A stretch of 40,868 nucleotides of DNA from Streptomyces huasconensis (GTDB taxonomy: Bacteria > Actinomycetota > Actinomycetes > Streptomycetales > Streptomycetaceae): positions 1-40,868 of the forward strand of contig RBWT01000062.1 of NCBI GenBank assembly GCA_004010275.1. The letters are read 5' to 3'. The position numbers were made by a program, and so were the translations under genes. Shown here in pieces: positions 33,837 through 40,868 of this stretch. Numbering within the stretch: position 1 is the stretch's first letter; each line of letters opens with the position of its first letter. The notes under the pieces were generated by a model that was not told the DNA's origin, made no database searches, and saw only the letters and a program-made list of their open reading frames with translations.

Positions 33837-34338
33837 TCATGCCGGGAGCGGCCCTCTTGCAGGACCGCGAAGAACATAACGGGGGGATCCGCAGGCGGCA
33901 AGGGTGTCGGCGTCGGGACCGGTAAGCAGGTCGGCGGCGTCAGCGGCGAGGCTCGCCAGTGCGTGGTTGACGGCCTGTCGGTGGGGACCCTGTGCCAGGT
34001 GAGGAAGGGGCACGGCCATGAGGGTCTTGTATCACCTCGTGCAGGGATTCCTTCGGGCGGAGTGGTGGTGTCGGCGCGGGCGGCGAACAGGGTGCGGATG
34101 TGGGCGCGCAGCGTGTGCATCCGCTGTGTGCACACCCCGTACAGCTGCACGTCCGAGATGGTCAGGACCTGGGTGCCGAGTCGGCGCATGGCGGATTCCG
34201 AGGCGGCGAGCAAGTCGTAGCTCTGGCTGGCGGCGGGGTGGCGGCGGTGTCGGCGAAGTCCAGGGAGCGGTACCGGTCGGCGCCCGATGCCGGGGGCAGA
34301 GCGGTCGGTGCCACGTCGGTGGCCAGGGTGTCGTCCAT
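33837..34338 (-). pseudogene. Decayed gene of unknown function
   Basis: The minus-strand reading starts at an ATG (34338): DDTLATDVAPTALPPASGADRY, changes frame near 34230 to QSYDLLAASESAMRRLGTQVL, continues through LYGVCTQRMHTLRAHIRTL, and changes again near 34030 to LMAVPLPHLAQGPHRQAVN, ending at 33837. Helix-like composition and good codon bias in each segment suggest one ancestral protein of about 165 residues. The family is not recognised. Confidence 0.4.
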
Positions 34339-34414
34339 GCCTCTCATGGTGGGAGCGCTTGCTTTTTCCGTGATGCCTCCTAACCCGGAATCACGGCGGA
34401 CGCAGGTCTGTTTC

Positions 34415-34980
34415 ATGGGAAACGGAGATGTTGTGTCCCAGTTCAACACCAACCGGTTCCGGGTCCGCACGTTCGGCGGTCCAACCGCCCCGTTCGAGTA
34501 CGGCGGCCTGCGCCTCCTGACTGGCCCGACCTCCCCGGCCCCGGCGACTACGCCTCGCCCGGTGGCCCCGGCCCTCTCCACCACCACCCTTGCTGACTTC
34601 GACCCCATCGACGCGGTCTTGCTCTCCCACGACGAGCACGCCGACAACCTCGACACCTCCGGCCGCGCTCCGCTCGCCGACGTCCCCCTCGCCCTCCACC
34701 TCCGGCGGCGGTGAGCGCCTCGGGGCGAAGGTCAAGAGCCTGGCCGACTGGGAGTCGACCGAGCTGGAGCATCCGGGCGGCGGCACCATCACTGTGATCG
34801 GGGTCCCTGCCATCCACGGCCCCAGCGCGCCTGCCCCCAGGTCGCACGTCCCCGGCCCGGTGCCGCGGGTTCATCGACGCGACGAAGAAACACGTCGACG
34901 CCAGCTCCGACGTCCGCCTGTCGGTCCTCGACACCGTCGCCGAAGCCGACAAGGCCGGCACCTACGTCGTAGTCGAATGA
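34415..34980 (+). pseudogene. Broken metallo-beta-lactamase-fold (UlaG-like) hydrolase
   Basis: The reading FRVRTFGGPTAPFEYGGLRLL, PIDAVLLSHDEHADNLDTSGR and, in another frame, GERLGAKVKSLADWESTELE with GGGTITVIGVPAIHGP follow the order of an MBL-fold hydrolase. HDEHADNLD is the metal motif. Several small frame changes occur, including a compensating pair near 34530-34570 that hides GDYASPGGP. After about 34830 the expected C-terminus is replaced by an unrelated tail ending KKHVDASSDVRLSVLDTVAEA to a stop at 34980, so the locus may be a chimera of two broken genes. Confidence 0.6.
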
Positions 34981-35016
34981 CTCTGAAGCACCCTTCACCG
35001 ATGTACAGGGCGGGAG

Positions 35017-35562
35017 TCAAAGGTCTTCAGAGGGGCCTGTGTAATCCGCTTCCTCTCCTCCTGGGGCCAAGGGGTCCACGCCGATCTTGGCAACGAGGAG
35101 CTGTGTCCCGTGCGGTGCATCGCAGCTGACGATCGGCTCGCCTGCAGGGCGCAATACCCCACCATTCCCATCATCGTCGAACACAAAGGCCGTCGGATCC
35201 AGACCTAGTCGCTCCGCGAGCGGGAACATAGTGGAGAACAGCCGGTCCCGAACAGTGCCATTGTTAAGGGCAATCAGCGGGGAGGACAGGAGAACATTGG
35301 CCAGAAACCCTCTCCGCAAGCCGTCCGGGTGTGCTGCCTCGAACTCCACCGCCACCGGTTGTAGTTCGGACACCAGAGGCAACCAGGCGCGCAGCGCTTC
35401 ATCGGCAGCCCGCACCTGTCGCAGGTTGAGCTGAATACGGAAGACGACATCGTCCGGGGAGAAGCGCATCAGTATGTCAACTGTCCCTTCGGGGAAATGT
35501 GTGGGGCAGATATCCCTGGATACTCGCCAATAGCTTGGCGAGCGCCAATCTGACTGCGTCAT
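35017..35562 (-). CDS. Hypothetical protein (181 aa)
   Basis: A complete frame from the ATG at 35562 to 35017. It is soluble and acidic, with no signal peptide or membrane segment. It begins TQSDWRSPSYWRVSRDICP and includes EGTVDILMRFSPDDVVFRIQLNL, alternating strands and helices, and a C-terminal APHGTQLLVAKIGVDPL. It uses normal actinobacterial codons but with somewhat lower GC than its neighbours, consistent with acquisition. No domain is recognised. Its intact frame stands out among the broken genes on both sides. Confidence 0.6.
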   Translation of the reverse strand: MTQSDWRSPSYWRVSRDICPTHFPEGTVDILMRFSPDDVVFRIQLNLRQVRAADEALRAWLPLVSELQPVAVEFEAAHPDGLRRGFLANVLLSSPLIALNNGTVRDRLFSTMFPLAERLGLDPTAFVFDDDGNGGVLRPAGEPIVSCDAPHGTQLLVAKIGVDPLAPGGEEADYTGPSEDL

Positions 35563-35564
35563 GT

Positions 35565-35760
35565 CAGGCGTGAACAGTCTGAACTACTCGGCAGCGGCAG
35601 ACACCAGGGACGGCCACCACCAGGCCCATTCCCACCCCCTCCCGCACCGCCTTCACCAGCTTCGCGAACCGGTCGATGCGCAAGTCTGTAAACGTCTCCA
35701 CTCCACCGGATCAGCCCGCAACGCCTCACCCGCACACGGGAAATGTCCAACAGTGAGCCT
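35565..35760 (-). pseudogene. Short relic of an unidentified gene
   Basis: The minus strand reads CAGEALRADPVEWRR, then after a frame change TDLRIDRFAKLVKAVREGVG and MGLVVAVPGVC. Good codon use in both pieces suggests a lost gene. The family is not identified. Confidence 0.3.
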
Positions 35761-35829
35761 TCTGCAACAGCCCGCCTTCGGTGACCGACGGCGGCAGTAG
35801 ATCACCCTGGTGGATACCCGGCCTTCGGT

Positions 35830-36080
35830 TCAATCTCTCTCGGCGTGGCTGCTGTCGGTGTGGAGGGTGAAGACCTGGTCCAGACCGGTGATGCGCAGGA
35901 CCCGGGCGATGTGGGTGGGGACGGCGGTGAGTGCGATGTCTGCCTGGACCGCATGAGCGTGGCGGTGGGCGATGATCATGGTGGTGATGCCACTGGAGTC
36001 GCAGTACTGCACCCCGGCCAGGTCGAGGACGAGTTGCTGGAACCGACGTTTTGCAGAGCCTGCAGTACCCGCTCGTTCAT
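35830..36080 (-). pseudogene. Truncated STAS-domain protein (anti-sigma factor antagonist)
   Basis: The C-terminal two thirds of a STAS domain is clear: FQQLVLDLAGVQYCDSSGITTMI, with the Ser that is phosphorylated in SpoIIAA-type proteins (in DSSG), then ADIALTAVPTHIARVLRITGLDQVFTLH. The N-terminal strands are missing. An ATG at 36080 reads NERVLQALQN, then a frame change leads to the STAS part. It is therefore a deleted or shifted gene. Such proteins release sigma factors from anti-sigma factors. It lies beside a tRNA fragment. Confidence 0.7.
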
Positions 36081-36136
36081 GAGAACGGCCAGTAGGAGCG
36101 AGCCCCGGCTACACACAAGTGGTGATGCCATGAGGA

Positions 36137-36183
36137 AGGGGGTGCTTAGACGGCACGTGCTCTATCCACTGAGCTACGGGTGC
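36137..36183 (-). tRNA. tRNA-Arg-like 5' half (truncated)
   Basis: On the minus strand from 36183: acceptor 5' strand GCACCCG, then TA, a perfect D-arm GCTC-AGTGGATA-GAGC, and an anticodon arm GTGC-CGTCTAA-GCAC with TCT (arginine) in anticodon position. Position 33 is G rather than the invariant T. No T-arm (GGTTCGAATCC-like) or matching 3' acceptor CGGGTGC follows, so the 3' half is lost. It is not a functional tRNA. Confidence 0.55.
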
Positions 36184-36392
36184 TGGCTCGCGCAAACGCA
36201 GCTTCCGGGCGCTGCCCCCGGGGCCCGGGGAACACAAGGGGGGATCGTAGATACTTGGTGGTTGGGGTCCGCGAGCTCTCTCCAGCCAGGCTGTACGCGG
36301 GGTCTCACACTATCTTCACGCCTCCGAAGCCCCTCGCGGAAACAATCTCGCCCCATTTCGGCGTTGGTGATCTCCGAACCGAGGAGGGGAAG

Positions 36393-37283
36393 GTGTCGGG
36401 GCTGAAGCTGTTTCACAAGACAAATAGCGGCGTGATCGAGGTTACGCCGTGTCTTGCTGAGGTCGAGGCAGATGTGCAGGACCTCGTCGAGGCGCACATG
36501 GAGACGATGCTGGGCGTCACCTTCCTGGCGAGCGAGTACGTCATCGATTGTGTCGACGGCGGGCGGATCGATTCGTTGGGTCTAGACGAGAACGGGTCAC
36601 CGGTGATCGTCGAGTACAAGCGCGGCACCGACGCAGGCGTGATCAACCAGGGCCTCTATTACATGGCCTGGCTGACGAACCATAAGGACGCCTTCCGGAA
36701 CCTGGTCCGCGACCGGCTCGGGGTGACGGCCGCGTCCCAGATCCTGTGCAGCGCACCCCGGCTGATTTGCGTGGCTGGCGACTTCACCCGCTACGACGCA
36801 CACGCCGTGCGCGAGCACCGGCGCTCGATCGACCTGGTCCGCTACCGGTACTTCGGCAGCGACCACTTCGGCCTTGAGACCGTGGCCTCTGTCACGGGTC
36901 ACTCGTCTCCGGCCAAGCGGGTACGCCGCTGTGCGGCAGGGGCGTCGCCGCGCGGGGATCAGAGCGGGGCGATGGCTGAGCTGGCTCAGGCGGTTGACGA
37001 AGTCCTGGTCGGACTCGGGGACGGCGTCACCCGGGTGCAGCGCAAGCAGTACCGCGCCTACCGACGGCTGCGGAACTTCGCCAGCGTCTGCCCGCCCCAG
37101 CAGACCAAGCTCCTCATCTACCTCAAGGCCGACCCGAAGGAGGTCGACCTCGTTCCCGGTTTCACCCGGGACGTGACGGGGCTCGGGCACCACGGCACCG
37201 GTGACTTGGAAGTACAGCTGCGAACCGAGCGGGACCTGGAACGCGCCAGTGACCTTCTGCGCCTCAGCTACGCCGCGGCCTAG
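36393..37283 (+). CDS. PD-(D/E)XK nuclease-like protein (NucS/DUF5655-like)
   Basis: A 296-residue protein; the GTG at 36393 has a strong GAGGAGGGGAAG site. The N-terminal half has a restriction-nuclease-like core: GVTFLASEYVIDCVDGGRIDSLGLDENGSPVIVEYKRG, with candidate catalytic residues Asp 60, Glu 74 and Lys 76, followed by NQGLYYMAWLTNHKDAF and APRLICVAGDFTRYDAHAV. The C-terminal part (from about 225) is a DUF5655-like domain with KLLIYLKADPKEVDL. Relatives are often annotated only as hypothetical or as endonuclease NucS-like. No partner gene is evident, so a role in repair or defence is open. Confidence 0.75.
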   Translation: MSGLKLFHKTNSGVIEVTPCLAEVEADVQDLVEAHMETMLGVTFLASEYVIDCVDGGRIDSLGLDENGSPVIVEYKRGTDAGVINQGLYYMAWLTNHKDAFRNLVRDRLGVTAASQILCSAPRLICVAGDFTRYDAHAVREHRRSIDLVRYRYFGSDHFGLETVASVTGHSSPAKRVRRCAAGASPRGDQSGAMAELAQAVDEVLVGLGDGVTRVQRKQYRAYRRLRNFASVCPPQQTKLLIYLKADPKEVDLVPGFTRDVTGLGHHGTGDLEVQLRTERDLERASDLLRLSYAAA

Positions 37284-37328
37284 AGATCTCCCGCTACGGC
37301 ATCGGCCGCGTGTTGAGCGGTGCCGCCA

Positions 37329-37691
37329 TCAGGAGGACACGGTCAAGGTCAACGAGGCGACGGCGGTGGCGAAGTAGAAACCCGGAAACGCGAGGTTGTA
37401 GAGCACCCGGGCGCGCAGATGGAAGGCGAGCGCGCCCAGGTAGAGCAGGACGAGACCGCAGGCCGCGGCGGCACCGAGGGGGCGCAGTGCCGCATCGAGG
37501 CCGAGGAGGAGGCCTGCCGCGCCAGCCAGCTTGAGGGCGGCCAGCCGGGGCAGCCAGGATCGGGGCACACCCACCTGTGCCGAGTTGGCCAGCACGAAGC
37601 GCGCCCGGGTGAGGTCGGCTGCGGCGATACCGACGTTGACAGCGGCGGTGAGCAAGGTGACGACGAGGAATGCGAGCTGGGTACCGGTCAT
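37329..37691 (-). CDS. DoxX-like membrane protein
   Basis: A 120-residue protein with four hydrophobic segments (LAFLVVTLLTAAVNVGIAAADL; LAALKLAGAAGLLLGL; AACGLVLLYLGALAF; FYFATAVASLTLTV). Size and topology match the DoxX-like family. The start is the ATG at 37691. It is divergent from a LysR-type gene whose start lies 60 bases away, so that regulator probably controls it. The role of such DoxX proteins is poorly known; some are linked to redox stress. Confidence 0.82.
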   Translation of the reverse strand: MTGTQLAFLVVTLLTAAVNVGIAAADLTRARFVLANSAQVGVPRSWLPRLAALKLAGAAGLLLGLDAALRPLGAAAACGLVLLYLGALAFHLRARVLYNLAFPGFYFATAVASLTLTVSS

Positions 37692-37724
37692 GCCTTTAGG
37701 GTTCGCAGGCGCTTCGACACCGTC

Positions 37725-37746
37725 CAATACCTGCTTCAATAACCTG
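37725..37746. promoter_or_regulatory. Direct repeat in the DoxX/LysR intergenic region
   Basis: CAATA-CCTG at 37725-37733 and CAATAA-CCTG at 37737-37746 repeat with a 12-base offset in the 60-base gap between the divergent genes. It is suited to a LysR-type protein bound to both promoters. No stronger evidence. Confidence 0.35.
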
Positions 37747-37751
37747 GTGGC

Positions 37752-38633
37752 ATGGACGTGGAGACGCGCTTGCTTCGGTACTTCGCCGCAGTGGCGGAGG
37801 AGGGCAGCCTGACCCGGGCGGCGCAGAAACTGTTCATCTCGCAGCCCGCGCTGACCAAGCAGGTTCGGCGTTTGGAGGACAGTCTCGGGGTACCGCTTTT
37901 CGCGCGTTCGCGGTCCGGGATGGCGCTGACCGAGGCCGGTCGAGAGCTCGCCGCGCGGGTGCCCGCGCTGCTGGACGGCTGGGACGAGGCGGTACAGGCA
38001 ACCCGCCGGGCGCCGCGGGTGCTGCGCCTGGGCTTCCTGGACGCGGGCGCCGTGGGCGCCGTCCACGAGGTCATCGCCAGGTTCCGCCAGGCGCAGCCGG
38101 AGTGGCAGGTGGAACTGCGTCAGTTCGACTGGTCGGACCCGAGTGCCGGCCTGGCCCGGGGCGAAGTGGACGCGGCAGTGGTGCGTTTGCCGTTTCCGGG
38201 GCAGGAGGGGCTGCACGTGCGGGAGTTGTTCGTTGAGGAGCGTGGGGTGCTGCTGCCGGCCCGACATCCGCTGGCGAGCAGCGGGACGGTGGAGTTCCGG
38301 GAGCTGTGGGACGAGCCCTTCGTCGCGGCCGGAGCCGAGACCGGAGCCTGGAGGAAGCACTGGCTGGCGGCACAGGAGCGGGAAGGGCACCCAGTCCGGG
38401 TCGGCGCCGTCACCAGTCGGCCCGACGAGTGGCTCGCAGCGGTGGCTGCCGGTTGCGTAGCGCTGGCCCCGGCGTCGGCGGTCCATTTCTACTCCCACCC
38501 GGACGTGGTGTTCCGTCCAGTCCGCGGGGTTTCACCGAGCCGGGTAGGACTGGCCCGACCAAAGGCCCGGACACGCGAGGCGGCGCCGGACGAGTTGCTG
38601 GAGGCCACCGCGCGGCGGTTGAGCCGGAGTTGA
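37752..38633 (+). CDS. LysR-family transcriptional regulator
   Basis: A 293-residue protein. Residues 1-62 hold the winged helix-turn-helix: LRYFAAVAEEGSLTRAAQKLFISQPALTKQVRRLEDSLGVPLF. Residues 90-290 form the effector-binding domain (LRLGFLDAGAVGAVHEVIARFRQ; VDAAVVRLPFPGQEGLHVRELFVEERGVLLPARHPLA; SRPDEWLAAVAAGCVALAPASAVHFY). The effector is unknown. It is divergent from the DoxX-like gene, the classic arrangement for control of a neighbour. Confidence 0.93.
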   Translation: MDVETRLLRYFAAVAEEGSLTRAAQKLFISQPALTKQVRRLEDSLGVPLFARSRSGMALTEAGRELAARVPALLDGWDEAVQATRRAPRVLRLGFLDAGAVGAVHEVIARFRQAQPEWQVELRQFDWSDPSAGLARGEVDAAVVRLPFPGQEGLHVRELFVEERGVLLPARHPLASSGTVEFRELWDEPFVAAGAETGAWRKHWLAAQEREGHPVRVGAVTSRPDEWLAAVAAGCVALAPASAVHFYSHPDVVFRPVRGVSPSRVGLARPKARTREAAPDELLEATARRLSRS

Positions 38634-39464
38634 AAGGGGCCGACGGACCACCGGCACGCTGCCCGGCCGGATCGGCGCCACCCCCGGCGGCAGCCGCGGT
38701 CAACGGAGCGCCCAGCACGAGAACATCCGCGGTGACCGCTCCGGTCAGGTGTGCGTAGGCCATGACCGCCGACCGCACCGCCCCGACTGCGCTCAATGTT
38801 CGATGAGAACACTCAACCTTCACTGCGGCAGGTCACTCGCCTCCCCGTCCGCTCGACCGGCGAGTCATAGACTCGAACATATGGTGTGCCACGAACGTCG
38901 GAGGGGGTTGAGGTAGGAAGACCTTGCGAAGACGGTGCTGCACTAGCGATGAGGGATTGGCCCCTCGGAGCCGCCCTGCGGGGGGAGGCTTCAAACCACC
39001 ACATGCTGCGGAAGCGGTGACGCGACCGTGGTGAGCGATGTGGAGAAGGCGCCCAAGAGGTGTCAGGTGGGGATCAGGAAGACGAACGCGAGTGAACCAC
39101 TGCTGACGTGTCGTTATCGAGTGAAGTGGCATCAAAACCGGGGGGTGTCATGTGTCTTCCGGGATGAGTCTGGCGGCAACCCGTCTACTGGCCAGACGGT
39201 GTCCGGCACGGAGGTGGCGTGATCCTGATCTGCTGCGCTGGTGTGGAACGTGGGAAGGCACGTCTCGAAACCGCTCTGCCTCTGGGAGAGCAAGAGGGAG
39301 CCCTTCAAGCGGAGGTCCCGCAAGAAGCTGAGTACCGTCGCGAGGCGTGTTGGCGGACCGGTTCGTAGTAGTGCTGAAGCCCCTGTAACGGGGGTGGAGC
39401 GAAGGGGCCGGGCCATCTGTGGCTGTGTGTATCTGGTCAACCGGACGTTCTCCGGGAGGAGCCG

Positions 39465-40718
39465 ATGGACAAGCTGAAGTCGCTGAACAAACCGTTCGAG
39501 ATCTCCAAGTGGGAAGTGCTGGAGGCGTATCGGTACGTCAAGAGGAATCAAGGCGCTCCGGGTGTGGACGGTGAGTCCATCGAAGACTTCGAGAAGGATC
39601 TGAAGGGCAACCTGTACAAGATCTGGAACCGAATGTCCTCGGGGACCTACTTTCCGCCGCCGGTGCGTGCGGTAGAGATCCCGAAGCAGCACGGCGGCGG
39701 GACTCGGATGCTCGGCATTCCGACCGTCGCTGACAGAGTTGCGCAAACGGTCGTTGCCCGACACCTTGGTGTCCGAGTGGATCAGATCTTCCACGAGGAC
39801 TCCTATGGGTACCGGCCGGGGAAGTCGGCTCTGGACGCCGTTGATGCGTGCCGGCGTCGCTGTTGGAAGAGTGACTGGGTGATCGATCTCGACATCCAGA
39901 AGTTCTTCGACAGTGTCCGCTGGGACCTCATCGTCAAAGCTGTTGAGGCTCATACCGACGCCGCCTGGGTGAAGCTCTACGTGGAACGGTGGCTTCGCGC
40001 GCCGGTCCAACTGCCCGACGGCACCTTGCAGATACGGGCTCGTGGGACCCCGCAGGGGTCGGCGGTCTCGCCTGTGCTGGCGAACCTGTTCATGCACTAC
40101 GCGTTCGATGCCTGGCTAACCCGGATGTATCCGGGTGTCGAGTTCGAACGCTACGCGGATGATGCGGTGGTGCACTGCAAGTCCGAGTGGCAGGCCCGGA
40201 GGATTCTGGCGGCGCTCGGGGACAGGATGGCTGAGGTCGGGCTGCGCCTGCATCCCGACAAGACCCGGATCGTGTACTGCAAGGACAGCAATCGGCGAGG
40301 CTCCGCGGAGCACACGTCGTTCACCTTCCTTGGGTACACGTTCCGCGCCCGCGAAGCGCGGTCCAGGAAAGGGGTGAACTTCACCAATTTCCTGCCTGCG
40401 ATCAGCAAGGACGCGATGAAGAAGATCGGCCGGGAGATTCGCTCCTGGCGGCTCCACCGGCAGGTCTACTTGACGTTTTACGACCTCGCGCGATGGATCA
40501 ACCCCATCGTTCGTGGATGGATGCAGTACTACGGAGCGTTCCATCGCTCCGCGATGCATCCCCTCCTCGTGCGCATCAATGCCTACCTGGTGCGCTGGAT
40601 CCGCAAGAAGTATCGGCGGTTCAGGAGTTTCAAGAAGGCCCACGCGTGCTGGAAGCGCATCACCACTCAGCACCCGAGGATCTTCGCCCAGTGGGCATGG
40701 ACTCCAATGTTTTGGTGA
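39465..40718 (+). CDS. ltrA: Group II intron reverse transcriptase/maturase
   Basis: A 417-residue protein; the ATG at 39465 has GGGAGGAG upstream. The RT domain is complete: KRNQGAPGVDGESIEDFE, TRMLGIPTVADRVAQTVV, EDSYGYRPGKSALDAV, VIDLDIQKFFDSV, GTPQGSAVSPVLANLF at about 194-209 and catalytic YADD at 230-233. The maturase X domain follows, with FTFLGYTFRAREARS and NPIVRGWMQYYGAF. It ends shortly after the X domain, at TPMFW, without an HNH endonuclease, so mobility would not use second-strand cleavage by this protein. It helps the intron fold and splice and copies it into new sites. Confidence 0.92.
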   Translation: MDKLKSLNKPFEISKWEVLEAYRYVKRNQGAPGVDGESIEDFEKDLKGNLYKIWNRMSSGTYFPPPVRAVEIPKQHGGGTRMLGIPTVADRVAQTVVARHLGVRVDQIFHEDSYGYRPGKSALDAVDACRRRCWKSDWVIDLDIQKFFDSVRWDLIVKAVEAHTDAAWVKLYVERWLRAPVQLPDGTLQIRARGTPQGSAVSPVLANLFMHYAFDAWLTRMYPGVEFERYADDAVVHCKSEWQARRILAALGDRMAEVGLRLHPDKTRIVYCKDSNRRGSAEHTSFTFLGYTFRAREARSRKGVNFTNFLPAISKDAMKKIGREIRSWRLHRQVYLTFYDLARWINPIVRGWMQYYGAFHRSAMHPLLVRINAYLVRWIRKKYRRFRSFKKAHACWKRITTQHPRIFAQWAWTPMFW

Positions 40719-40730
40719 TCAAGGTGGTAA

Positions 40731-40764
40731 GAGCCGTGTAACGGGAGACTGTTACGCACGGTTC
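40731..40764 (+). ncRNA. Group II intron domain V (catalytic hairpin)
   Basis: GAGCCGTG-TAACGGGAGACTGTTA-CGCACGGTTC folds as the short two-part stem typical of domain V: GAGCCGTG pairs with CACGGTTC, and TAACGG-GAGA-CTGTTA forms the GNRA-capped upper stem. Its sequence is close to the standard catalytic domain V. It lies 13 bases after the maturase stop. Confidence 0.85.
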
Positions 40765-40804
40765 TGTGGGAGCCCGGGGGCGAGATTCCCCCGGGCCACC
40801 CGAC

Positions 40805-40868
40805 AACGATCCCGCTCCGCTTACCCGGCTTGACGCGCTGCACCTCCTCGAACGCGTGCAGCTCCGCG
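40805..40868. other. 3' exon fragment of the intron target site
   Basis: Joined to the ATG at 38881-38883 by removal of the intron, the plus strand would read MNDPAPLTRLDALHLLERVQ. The minus strand also has an open, high-GC3 reading, AELHAFEEVQRVKPGKRSGIV. The window ends too soon to choose, so the interrupted gene and its strand are unknown. Confidence 0.3.

Larger units (their letters stand above)
38884..40804 (+). mobile_element. Group II intron (about 1.92 kb)
   Basis: The 5' end is GTGTGCC, close to the intron consensus, and the RNA body is followed by the maturase gene at 39465. TAACGGGGGTGGAGCGAAGG at 39386-39405 is the typical domain III motif. Domain V (40731-40764) and domain VI end in CCACCCGAC near 40804. 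The six exon bases before 38884, CATATG, can pair with CATGTG at 39149-39154 with one G-U pair, a proposed IBS1/EBS1. This supports the 5' boundary. The intron looks full length. Confidence 0.82.

Noticed and set aside
36060..36183. Intact tRNA gene
   Set aside because: The 5' half matches well, but neither a T-arm nor a 3' acceptor strand complementary to GCACCCG is present, and base 33 is not T.
38410..38823. Minus-strand frame overlapping the end of the LysR-type gene
   Set aside because: It overlaps a well-supported gene by more than 200 bases and its sequence is Ala/Gly/Pro-rich without structure.

Overview
High-GC actinobacterial chromosome, almost certainly Streptomyces or a close relative. 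Signs are codon third positions that are mostly G or C, GTG starts, and typical streptomycete families: a SpoIIE-type phosphatase, a PucR regulator, a repetin-like secreted protein, GlxA/DJ-1 proteins, IS5, IS110 and NF041680-like transposases, and a group II intron.

Layout. Positions 1-1.8 kb hold a leftward pair: a CPA-type Na+/H+ antiporter (broken by one frameshift) and an unknown protein. Positions 2.3-10.1 kb hold a rightward locus: an OB-fold membrane protein, a flotillin (frameshifted) and a 1,612-residue AAA+ protein of the 'DNA repair ATPase' type, followed by a PucR-type regulator. Next come a membrane PP2C phosphatase, a secreted FG-GAP propeller protein, an alanine/Na+ symporter and NhaA (11.4-18.1 kb). 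Positions 18.3-24.0 kb carry a small membrane protein, a GlxA-type regulator divergent from an HD/DJ-1/DJ-1 operon, a GNAT and a BKACE-family enzyme. Positions 24.9-27.9 kb hold a complete metal-chelate type ABC importer. From 27.9 to about 36.2 kb is a gene graveyard: transposase relics, one IS5-family element with a programmed frameshift site, ankyrin/HEAT proteins, a repetin-like protein, broken STAS and metallo-beta-lactamase genes, and the 5' half of a tRNA. The right end has a PD-(D/E)XK-like protein, a DoxX/LysR divergent pair and an apparently full-length group II intron with its maturase.

Most notable observations. (1) A 27-nt identical box, followed two bases later in both copies by a hairpin of different sequence, lies just upstream of both Na+/H+ antiporter genes (1837-1863 minus strand; 16723-16749 plus strand). 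This suggests a shared cis-acting leader, perhaps an ion- or pH-responsive RNA. (2) The membrane-microdomain/AAA+ locus has a perfect 8-bp-arm palindrome and a long GAAA-capped hairpin in its leader. (3) The group II intron has a proposed IBS1/EBS1 pairing that fixes its 5' boundary directly after an ATG. (4) Three long conserved genes are each broken by a single small indel, which is either early decay or sequence error.
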